In this document: positions 25,864 through 32,754 of the stretch, one piece after another
How the letters are laid out: each line of letters begins with the position of its first letter
How positions within the stretch are numbered: the first letter of the stretch is position 1
Origin: an uncultured Clostridia bacterium
GTDB taxonomy: Bacteria > Bacillota > Clostridia > TANB77 > CAG-508
Direction of reading: 5' to 3'
NCBI GenBank assembly: GCA_948852945.1
Contig: CAQPBJ010000015.1
Span: 1-48,591, forward strand
Length of the DNA: 48,591 nucleotides
Translations under genes and position numbers: made by a program
The notes under the pieces: model-generated
What the model was told of the DNA's origin: nothing
What the model saw: the letters and a program-made list of their open reading frames with translations, nothing else
Databases searched by the model: none

Positions 25864-26340
25864 TTAATCATCATTCTCATCATCTTCAATAGTATCTTCA
25901 ACCTTTTTACGAAGCTTCTCAATTGCACAATTCTTATCTTTCATACTTTTAATAAGTTCACTAGATTTACACAAAACATCAGGAACATAATCAATAAGCT
26001 TATCTACACAAGAATCATGATCAATAGGAAGTAGTTTTACTGAATCATTAGAAACAACTAAAAAAGCAACTGGTTCAATATTAACACCAGCACCACTACC
26101 ACCACCAAAAGGTAAACTATATTGTACTTGCTCTTCATCATTTCTTTTTGAATATTCATTTATAGTTTCACCTTTAAATTCACTACCTCCAGCAGCAAAA
26201 CCAAAACTAACTTTAGAAATAGGAATAATCAAAGTATCAATACCAGTAGAAATTGGTTCACCAACAATTGTATCAACATCAATCATATCCTTAATACTAC
26301 TCATAGCAGTATTCATCAAACCTTCAATAGGATGATTCAT
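25864..26340 (-). CDS. ytfJ: YtfJ/GerW-family sporulation protein
   Basis: YtfJ is made in the forespore of Bacillus and is needed for normal germination of spores. The 158-residue protein shows the family core: HPIEGLMNTAMSSIKDMIDVDTI (first half HPIEGLMNTAMSS), TLIIPISKVSFGFAAGGSEF and FGGGSGAGVNIEPVAFLVV. The C-terminus is acidic (DTIEDDENDD). An AAAGGAGG site lies upstream of the ATG. It converges on the PEP-synthase-like gene and diverges from the mgtC-like gene. A sigma-F/G promoter is expected in the 150-bp gap, but none was clear. Confidence 0.92.
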   Translation of the reverse strand: MNHPIEGLMNTAMSSIKDMIDVDTIVGEPISTGIDTLIIPISKVSFGFAAGGSEFKGETINEYSKRNDEEQVQYSLPFGGGSGAGVNIEPVAFLVVSNDSVKLLPIDHDSCVDKLIDYVPDVLCKSSELIKSMKDKNCAIEKLRKKVEDTIEDDENDD

Positions 26341-26433
26341 AATAAACCTCCTTTAAAAATAATATATATAATTAGTTTGAGCAAAATAATAAAAAAAATA
26401 CAATTTTCTTTATAAAATAATCAGTCAGTTAAG

Positions 26434-26462
26434 TTGTTAAAAAAAAAAAATAATGTTAAAAT
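26434..26462 (+). promoter_or_regulatory. Promoter of the mgtC-like operon
   Basis: TTGTTA (26434-26439) and TAAAAT (26457-26462), 17-bp spacer, followed by GGAGG before the ATG. Confidence 0.6.
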
Positions 26463-26491
26463 AATTTCATTGAAAATGGAGGAAAATATAT

Positions 26492-27154
26492 ATGATAGAA
26501 ATATTTGAAAAAATAATAAATACATTTGAATTTCAAGCAATAATTAGATTATTATTAGGAGTGATATTAACAGGAATAATAGGATATGAAAGGGAAGCTT
26601 GGAAAAAACCAGCAGGAATGAGAACACATATATTAGTAGGAGAAAGTGCAGTATTAATCATGCTTTGCGGAATATTTTTGACCGAAAAAACTGGGGGAGC
26701 TGATCCAACAAGAATACCAGCGCAACTATTATCAGGAATTGGTTTTATTGGTGCAGGAACAATTTTAAGAGATGGATTTCATGTAAAAGGACTAACAACA
26801 GCTGCAAGCTTGCTAGCAGTAACAGGAATAGGATTATTAGTAGGTGCTGGAGCATATATAATAGCAATAATAGCAACATTATTTGTATATATAATACTTT
26901 CATATACATATGTAGTATCTGATTCAGCAGAAAAATATAGTGAATTTGATTTTAAAATTTATACAGACTGTATACACGAAAACTTAAAACAGATAGAAGA
27001 GAATTTTATTAAAGAAGAAATACTACTAAAAAGTATAAAAACAGAAAAAGATTTTATAGAAGTAAAAGGAAAGATTTCAGACTCAATTAATAAAAATAAA
27101 TTGATAACAAACATAATGCAAATAGAAGATATTAAAGAAATTGTAGAAGAATAG
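26492..27154 (+). CDS. MgtC/SapB-family membrane protein
   Basis: The 220-residue protein has the MgtC core of about five helices: LLGVILTGIIGYEREAWKKP, GMRTHILVGESAVLIM, IPAQLLSGIGFIGAGTILR and GLTTAASLLAVTGIGLLVGAG, about residues 17-130. A small cytoplasmic ACT-like C-terminal domain follows. MgtC relatives are linked to growth at low magnesium and to inhibition of F-type ATP synthase in pathogens; the role here is not known. A GGAGG site precedes the ATG. The GltD-like gene follows by 8 bp. Confidence 0.93.
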   Translation: MIEIFEKIINTFEFQAIIRLLLGVILTGIIGYEREAWKKPAGMRTHILVGESAVLIMLCGIFLTEKTGGADPTRIPAQLLSGIGFIGAGTILRDGFHVKGLTTAASLLAVTGIGLLVGAGAYIIAIIATLFVYIILSYTYVVSDSAEKYSEFDFKIYTDCIHENLKQIEENFIKEEILLKSIKTEKDFIEVKGKISDSINKNKLITNIMQIEDIKEIVEE

Positions 27155-27162
27155 AGGATATT

Positions 27163-28407
27163 ATGGAAGAAGAAATTTTAGAAAAAGCAAATTATTGTTT
27201 AAAGTGTAAAAATAAACCATGCTCAAAAGCATGTCCAATGAGTACTAATATACCAGAATTTATAACAGAAGTAAGTAAAAAAGAGTATCAAAAAGCATAT
27301 GAAATTTTAAGAGAAAATAATATATTTTCACATATTTGTAGTATTGTATGCCCACAAGAAGAACAATGTGAAGGTTCTTGCGTAAGAGGAATAAAAGGAA
27401 CACCAACACAAATTGGAAAAATAGAGAAATTTGTCAATGAATGGGCAGAAAAAAATAGTATAAAACATAATTTACAAGTAGAAAAAACAAACAATAAAAA
27501 AGTTGCAGTAATTGGATCAGGACCAGCTGGTATGCAAGCAGCATATGATTTAGTAAAAGAAGGAATTGAAGTAACAATACTAGAAAAAGAAAAAACATTA
27601 GGTGGAATACTAAATTATGGAATACCAGACTTTAGATTAAAAAAAGAATATGTAAATAATATTATTAAAGAACTAAAACAACTAGGAGTAATATTCGAAA
27701 CAGAAAAAGAATTAGGCAAAAATATACATATAAAAGATTTACTTAAAGAATATGATAGTATATTTTTAGGAATAGGAGCAGAAATTTCAAGCCAATATTC
27801 CTTAGGTGAATTTGATAAAATATACGATTCAGACTACTTTTTAAAGGCATATAATAGTAATAATTTTATAAAAGATTTAGGAAATGTAGTAGTAATTGGT
27901 GGAGGAAATGTTGCTATGGATTCTGCAAGAGCTGCCATAAAAATGGGAGCAACTACATCAAACATACTATATAGAAGAGACGAAGAACATATGCCAGCAA
28001 GAAAAATAGAATTACAAGAAGCAATAGAAGATGGTGTAAATCCGGAATTTAAAACAAGAGTAATAAAAGCTGAAGGAAAAGAAAGAAAAATAGAAAAAGT
28101 AAAATGTATAAAAACGGAAGTAATAGATGGAAAAGCAATTGATATGCCAAATACAGAATTTGACTTTATCGCAGATAGTGTAGTATTTGCCATTGGATTA
28201 AAACCTAACAAAGAAATTCTAGAAAAAGAAGGTTTAGAATATAATGATAGAGGATTGATTGCAGTAGATGAAAACGGAAAAACTAACATAGAAAATGTAT
28301 ATGCAGGAGGAGATTTAGCAGAAAGTAAGTCAACTGTATGTAGAGCTCTAGGAAGTGCAAGAAAAGCTGCAAAAGCAATTATTGAAAACTTTAAAAAAGG
28401 AGAATAA
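27163..28407 (+). CDS. GltD-like NADPH-dependent iron-sulfur flavoprotein
   Basis: The 414-residue protein matches the small subunit of glutamate synthase and related electron-transfer subunits. Eight N-terminal cysteines in two groups (YCLKCKNKPCSKACP and CSIVCPQEEQCEGSC) should bind two [4Fe-4S] clusters. The FAD site is VAVIGSGPAGMQAAYDL (about residue 110), followed by LGGILNYGIPDFRL. The NAD(P)H site is VVVIGGGNVAMDSARAA, and YRRDEEHMPARKIE and YAGGDLAESKSTV follow. No large subunit gltB is nearby, so it may act as a stand-alone reductase (NfnB- or PreT-like). It ends 1 bp before pepV. Confidence 0.92.
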   Translation: MEEEILEKANYCLKCKNKPCSKACPMSTNIPEFITEVSKKEYQKAYEILRENNIFSHICSIVCPQEEQCEGSCVRGIKGTPTQIGKIEKFVNEWAEKNSIKHNLQVEKTNNKKVAVIGSGPAGMQAAYDLVKEGIEVTILEKEKTLGGILNYGIPDFRLKKEYVNNIIKELKQLGVIFETEKELGKNIHIKDLLKEYDSIFLGIGAEISSQYSLGEFDKIYDSDYFLKAYNSNNFIKDLGNVVVIGGGNVAMDSARAAIKMGATTSNILYRRDEEHMPARKIELQEAIEDGVNPEFKTRVIKAEGKERKIEKVKCIKTEVIDGKAIDMPNTEFDFIADSVVFAIGLKPNKEILEKEGLEYNDRGLIAVDENGKTNIENVYAGGDLAESKSTVCRALGSARKAAKAIIENFKKGE

Positions 28408-28408
28408 C

Positions 28409-29785
28409 ATGTTTAAAGAATATATTATTTCTCATAGAGATGAAATGATAAAAGACTTGGAAAAAATGATAAAAATACCAAGCAAATTAGAAGGATATGA
28501 CAATCCAGAGTATCCATTTGGAAAAAATGTCGATGAAGCACTAAATGAATTTCTTAAAATTGCAGAAAGCTTGGGATTTAAAACTAAAAATATAGATAAA
28601 AAATGTGGATATGTAGAATTTGGAGAAGGCGAAGAATTAGTTGGAATAATAGGACACTTAGATGTTGTACCAGAAGGCGAAGGCTGGACCTATCCACCAT
28701 TTGAATTAACAATAAAAGATGATATTTTGTATGGCAGAGGAACTACTGATGATAAAGGACCAGTAATTGCAAGCTTATACGCAATGAAAGCTGTAATGGA
28801 AAATGCTAAAGTGCATAAAAGAGTAAGATTAATAGTTGGGCTAAATGAAGAAAATGATTGGAAATGTATAAAATATTACAAAGAGCATGAAGAATTGCCT
28901 AGCATAGGCTTTAGTCCAGATGCAGATTTTCCATGTATATATGCAGAAAAAGCATTATTAACAGTATATACTGAAAAAGAATACTCAGAAAACGACAAAG
29001 TAAGAATAAAAGAAATTGACTGCAAAAATAATAGAATAAATGTAGTTCCAAAATATTGTTCAGTAAAGCTAGAAGTAAATAATCAAATTGCAGAAGAACT
29101 AAAAAAGATATTGATAAATAAAGTTTCAGAAAATATATCATTTACAAAAAATGATAATAATTTTTATATAGAAGTACGAGGAGTTCAAGCACATAGTGCA
29201 CATCCAGAACTAGGAAAAAATGCAGTAGCAAGAATGGTAATGATACTAAATGAAATATTCAATAGGTTTGAAATAGAAGAAAAAACAATAAAAACCTTAG
29301 CAAACAAAATACAAACAGAAACAAATGGAGAAAGCTTAGGAATAAAACATATAAACAAAGAATTAGGAGATTTAACTTTAAATTTAGCTAGACTAGAACT
29401 AAAAGATGGAAGTATAAAATCAGGTATGAACTTAAGAATACCAGGAGATTTAGAGTTAAAAGAAATAAAAGAAAAAATAGCAGAAAGTTTAAAAGAAATA
29501 AATCCAAAATTTTCAGGAGAAAAAGAAGCTTTATATATACCAAAAGAAAATGAATTAGTACAAACACTTTGTAAAATATATAACGAATATACAGGAGAAG
29601 AAAGAGAGCCTATAGCAATAGGTGGAGCAACTTATGCAAGAGCATTTAAAAATTGTGTATCATTTGGGGCAATAAAACCAGATGAGCCAGACATGTGTCA
29701 CCAAGTAGATGAATATATTAGTATGAAAAATTTATTAGATGCATGTAATATATATGCGATAGCTATATATGAACTTGCCAAATAA
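28409..29785 (+). CDS. pepV: Dipeptidase PepV (M20 family)
   Basis: PepV is a cytosolic di-zinc peptidase that cleaves dipeptides. From the ATG at 28409, with AAGGAG nine bases upstream, the protein has 458 residues, the normal length. Zinc and catalytic motifs are GIIGHLDVVPEGEGW, YGRGTTDDKGP, GLNEENDWK with the Glu pair, and the C-terminal HQVDEYISM. The RGVQAHSAHPELGKNA stretch belongs to the lid domain. It follows the GltD-like gene by 1 bp, so translation is probably coupled. Its stop codon overlaps the left arm of a large palindrome. Confidence 0.95.
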   Translation: MFKEYIISHRDEMIKDLEKMIKIPSKLEGYDNPEYPFGKNVDEALNEFLKIAESLGFKTKNIDKKCGYVEFGEGEELVGIIGHLDVVPEGEGWTYPPFELTIKDDILYGRGTTDDKGPVIASLYAMKAVMENAKVHKRVRLIVGLNEENDWKCIKYYKEHEELPSIGFSPDADFPCIYAEKALLTVYTEKEYSENDKVRIKEIDCKNNRINVVPKYCSVKLEVNNQIAEELKKILINKVSENISFTKNDNNFYIEVRGVQAHSAHPELGKNAVARMVMILNEIFNRFEIEEKTIKTLANKIQTETNGESLGIKHINKELGDLTLNLARLELKDGSIKSGMNLRIPGDLELKEIKEKIAESLKEINPKFSGEKEALYIPKENELVQTLCKIYNEYTGEEREPIAIGGATYARAFKNCVSFGAIKPDEPDMCHQVDEYISMKNLLDACNIYAIAIYELAK

Positions 29786-30047
29786 CTTGTCAGTGGGGAC
29801 GAACTTTTTGGCAACTGAATATAAAAAAGGATAATAAATAAGATAAGCTATAATTTTAAAATTGCGCTAGCGATCAAACGTAAGTGCTTTTGCACTGAAG
29901 TGCGAATTTGAGCAATCTACAATATAAAAACGAAGTTTTTTATTTAAAGATTGCGAAGAGCAAAATTTTAAAATTATAGCTTATCTTATTTATTATAAAT
30001 TCTATACAATATAGTTGCCAAAAAGGTCGTCCCCACTGACAAGTTAT
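29782..30047. repeat. Outer palindrome of a nested repeat (REP/MITE-like)
   Basis: The arms 29782-29817 and 30012-30047 are inverted repeats of 36 nt with one mismatch (CTTGTCAGTGGGGACGA on the left, TCGTCCCCACTGACAAG on the right). They enclose another palindrome (29831-29995). The GTCAGTGGGGACG arm resembles GC-rich palindromes that are scattered through many Firmicutes and are linked to REP-associated (RAYT) transposases; that link is from memory. The left arm overlaps the pepV stop codon. Together with the inner element this fills the 330-bp gap before mntP. Confidence 0.85.
29831..29995. repeat. Palindromic structured repeat, copy 2 (inverted relative to copy 1)
   Basis: Arms of 32 bp (29831-29862 and 29964-29995; AATAAATAAGATAAGC on the left) are perfect inverted repeats and differ in sequence from the copy-1 arms. 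The core 29861-29968, read on the minus strand, matches copy 1 over about 107 bp apart from a few changes. In the small hairpin the outer pair is swapped (AGTGC/GCACT here, ACTGC/GCAGT in copy 1), which keeps pairing, while the loop differs. This supports selection or a mechanism acting on structure. Confidence 0.85.
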
Positions 30048-30115
30048 TTTTAACAATTAGAATAAAAAAACAAAATAATCATAGCTTTTAATATACACAT
30101 AAAAGAGGAGAAAAA

Positions 30116-30685
30116 ATGAAAACAATTGAATTAATTATACTAAGTATAGGTCTTGGAATGGACGCCTTTGCAGTATCAGTATGTAAAGGATTATCAATGA
30201 AAAATATGAATTGGAAAAAAGCAACTATAATAGGTTTGTACTTTGGATTTTTTCAATTAGCTATGCCAGTTATGGGCTACTTTTTAAGTAAAGGATTTGA
30301 AAGCATTGTAATAAATATAGATCATTGGATTGCATTTATACTATTAGGCGTTATTGGTGGAAATATGATAAAAGAATCATTAAAACAAGAAAAAAGTGAA
30401 AATTGCAATGATAATGTAAATTTTAAAACAATGGCAATATTAGCAATAGCAACAAGTATTGATGCATTAGCAGTGGGAATAACCTTTGCGTTTCTAAATG
30501 TAAATTTGTTATTAGCTGTAAGTTTAATAGGGATAATAACATTTACACTTTCAATAATAGGTGTCAAAATAGGAAATATATTTGGAGATAAATATGAAAA
30601 TAAAGCAGAATTTGCAGGAGGAGTTATTTTAATATTTTTAGGAATAAAAATATTATTTGAACATCTAAATATAATAAAATTTTAA
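30116..30685 (+). CDS. mntP: Manganese efflux pump MntP
   Basis: MntP exports Mn2+ and protects against manganese excess. The 189-residue protein has six predicted helices and the two family motifs with conserved Asp: LGMDAFAVSVCKGLSM near the N-terminus and ATSIDALAVGITFAFL at about residues 117-132. A GGAGG-like AGAGGAG site precedes the ATG. No yybP-ykoY manganese riboswitch could be recognised in the short leader. Confidence 0.95.
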   Translation: MKTIELIILSIGLGMDAFAVSVCKGLSMKNMNWKKATIIGLYFGFFQLAMPVMGYFLSKGFESIVINIDHWIAFILLGVIGGNMIKESLKQEKSENCNDNVNFKTMAILAIATSIDALAVGITFAFLNVNLLLAVSLIGIITFTLSIIGVKIGNIFGDKYENKAEFAGGVILIFLGIKILFEHLNIIKF

Positions 30686-30753
30686 GTTGTAGAAATTTAA
30701 AAAATAGTATAACATATAAGCATAAAACTAAATTATTAATAAAAGGAGTAAAT

Positions 30754-31773
30754 ATGCAGTATCCCAAAAACTTAAAAATAGGAGATTATATATCAACAAC
30801 AGCACCATCAGAAGGAATAACAAAAGAAATAAATTGGAAAAGATTAGACAATGCTAAAGAAAATTTATCAAAATTAGGATATAAATATAAAGAAACTTCC
30901 AACGTAAGAACTGACAACCAAGGAAGAAGTTCATCAGCAGAAGAAAGAGCTAAACAATTTATGGAACTATGGCAAGATAAAGAAACAGGAGCTATTATAT
31001 CAGCAGCAGGCGGATTTTTCTTAAATGAAATGATAGATAAAATAGACTGGAAAAAAATAAAAGAATTAGAGCCTAAGTGGTTTCAAGGTTATTCAGATAA
31101 TACAGGTATAACATATTTATTGACAACATTAGCAGATATAGCTTGCATATATGGACCAAACGTAAAAGATTATGGAATGAGAAATTTATATCAAAATTTA
31201 GAAAACTCATTAAAGATAATGAGTGGCGAAGAAATTAAGCAAGAAAGCTTTGAAAAATGTGAAAATGGAGAATGGTCAGAAAGAATTGATCCATATGAAG
31301 AATACAATTTAACATGCAAGAGTGAGTGGAAAAGCTTAAATAAAGAAGAACACTTACATTTTAAAGGTCGCTCAATAGGTGGATGCGTAAATGTAATAAC
31401 AGATTTAATTGGAACAAAATATGATAAAACAAAAGAATATATAGAAAAATATAAAGAAGATGGTATTGTATGGTTCTTAGAAGCTTGTGAAATGTCAACA
31501 CCAATAATATATTGTAAACTATGGCAAATGAAAAATGCAGGATATTTTAAATACTGTAAAGGAATAATATTTGGAAGACCAATAATATTAAAAGAAGAAT
31601 ATGATATGAATCAAGAAGAAACTTTAAAAGAAGCACTAAAAGATTTAAATATTCCAGTTATATATGATGCTGATATAGGACACATAGCGCCACAAATACC
31701 AATACTATCAGGAGGAATATTAGAAATAGAGTACGAAAAAGGAAAAGGAAAAATAACAAATTATTTTAAATAA
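30754..31773 (+). CDS. S66 peptidase (LD-carboxypeptidase / MccF-like)
   Basis: The 339-residue protein belongs to the serine peptidase family S66. Motifs are LKIGDYISTTAPSEGI at the start, AAGGFFLNEMIDKIDW, the nucleophile Ser in QGYSDNTGITYLL (about residue 115), a Glu near FLEACEMST, and DIGHIAPQIPI with the catalytic His near residue 310. LdcA members trim muropeptide tetrapeptides; MccF members cleave microcin-type conjugates. The length and N-terminus fit the MccF-like branch slightly better, but the substrate is open. AAAGGAG precedes the ATG. Confidence 0.9.
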   Translation: MQYPKNLKIGDYISTTAPSEGITKEINWKRLDNAKENLSKLGYKYKETSNVRTDNQGRSSSAEERAKQFMELWQDKETGAIISAAGGFFLNEMIDKIDWKKIKELEPKWFQGYSDNTGITYLLTTLADIACIYGPNVKDYGMRNLYQNLENSLKIMSGEEIKQESFEKCENGEWSERIDPYEEYNLTCKSEWKSLNKEEHLHFKGRSIGGCVNVITDLIGTKYDKTKEYIEKYKEDGIVWFLEACEMSTPIIYCKLWQMKNAGYFKYCKGIIFGRPIILKEEYDMNQEETLKEALKDLNIPVIYDADIGHIAPQIPILSGGILEIEYEKGKGKITNYFK

Positions 31774-31775
31774 AA

Positions 31776-31812
31776 GCAGGGAGCCACTCTGGCTAGAGTG
31801 GCTCCCTGTTGT
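31776..31812. terminator. GC-rich bidirectional terminator
   Basis: CAGGGAGCCACTCT pairs with AGAGTGGCTCCCTG around a GGCT loop. It is far more GC-rich than the other terminators here and probably came with the minus-strand gene. Confidence 0.85.
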
Positions 31813-31828
31813 CGTCTTGTTATCCAAT

Positions 31829-32533
31829 TTACCCGATTTTGCGAATTTTGTTATCTGAAGTGCGAGATTTGCGACGAATCTGATTTCTCCTCTTGGACTT
31901 TTTGCCGATGCCCAACTCTTTTTTCATATCTCTTGTAATAATCTCAAGGTACCTTTTAAAAATCTTCTGCTCTCTGGCAAAAAACTTAATAAGGCGACCA
32001 AATACAGAGTTAAGAATAAGAAAAAGAGTGAATACGGCTGTGCAGAGAATCAGAAATTCCAGCTGGAAAATGACAAATACCTTTGTATAAAGCCACTTCC
32101 AAAAGAAAAAAGCAATCCATCCAGCGACAATCAGCAACAGGCTCAGCAGACTAGAGCAGAAAATGAAAAAATCAAACCCTTTTCTTGCTGCGGCAGCAAT
32201 AACTGAATCTTCACTGTGCACATAGCTGGCTCTAATAGCTTCCCACTCTCCAATTTTTTCATCTGCCTTTTCGGCAATTGCCACATATTCAATGGCACCT
32301 CCAGGAAAAGAGTAGGCATTAGATAGAGCTTCTTCCCGAATTCCTTCGAGATTTTGGATTGAGGTATAGCACTGAACCATCTTCATCTGCGTGTAAAAGG
32401 TTTTTGCGCTAAAGACTACAATCCGAGTGGATCCCCAGATCATCACCACAAGAGTGGCAAGGATAATGAAGCACCAAAGGGCACCCCATTGGATGGAAAA
32501 AAGAACTGATGACTTAGACTTGTTGTTTTTCAT
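31829..32533 (-). CDS. Unknown multi-pass membrane protein, foreign-looking codon use
   Basis: I do not recognise a family. The 234-residue protein has one N-terminal helix (about residues 15-35), an extracytoplasmic segment of about 90 residues, then two close hydrophobic helices (about 122-145 and 150-172), and a very basic C-terminal tail (KKSKRRNQIRRKSR) that is probably cytoplasmic and could touch nucleic acid or lipid head groups. An AGGAGG site lies 9 bases upstream of the ATG. Base composition is clearly richer in G and C than its neighbours, and the gene is a singleton in the opposite direction with its own GC-rich terminator, so it was probably acquired. Confidence 0.75.
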   Translation of the reverse strand: MKNNKSKSSVLFSIQWGALWCFIILATLVVMIWGSTRIVVFSAKTFYTQMKMVQCYTSIQNLEGIREEALSNAYSFPGGAIEYVAIAEKADEKIGEWEAIRASYVHSEDSVIAAAARKGFDFFIFCSSLLSLLLIVAGWIAFFFWKWLYTKVFVIFQLEFLILCTAVFTLFLILNSVFGRLIKFFAREQKIFKRYLEIITRDMKKELGIGKKSKRRNQIRRKSRTSDNKIRKIG

Positions 32534-32665
32534 TTTGAATACCTCCTAATTAATTATTTTTTCCTCCATGCAACAAGTACGTAAATTAATTATAACATAT
32601 TCTAGAGAAAATAGCATCTGTTAAGAAAAATTAATATAAAAGATATATAATCTACTTAAAAACGT

Positions 32666-32694
32666 TTGACAAAAAATATATTTTAATAGATAAT
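32666..32694 (+). promoter_or_regulatory. Sigma-A promoter of the glucan phosphorylase gene
   Basis: TTGACA (32666-32671) and GATAAT (32689-32694), 17-bp spacer, about 60 bp before the start codon. Confidence 0.8.
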
Positions 32695-32754
32695 TATAGT
32701 ATTGAAAAAAGAGAATACAAAAGAAATTTCTAAAGGAATACAAAGGAGGAAAAA

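Noticed and set aside
26341..26491. Sigma-G-like promoter for ytfJ
   Set aside because: A weak GTATT / CAAACTA pair can be found on the minus strand, but the match is too poor in such AT-rich DNA.
29782..30047. CRISPR-like array
   Set aside because: The repeats are inverted, not direct, with no spacers or cas genes.
30048..30115. Manganese (yybP-ykoY) riboswitch upstream of mntP
   Set aside because: The short AT-rich leader shows none of the conserved riboswitch sequence.
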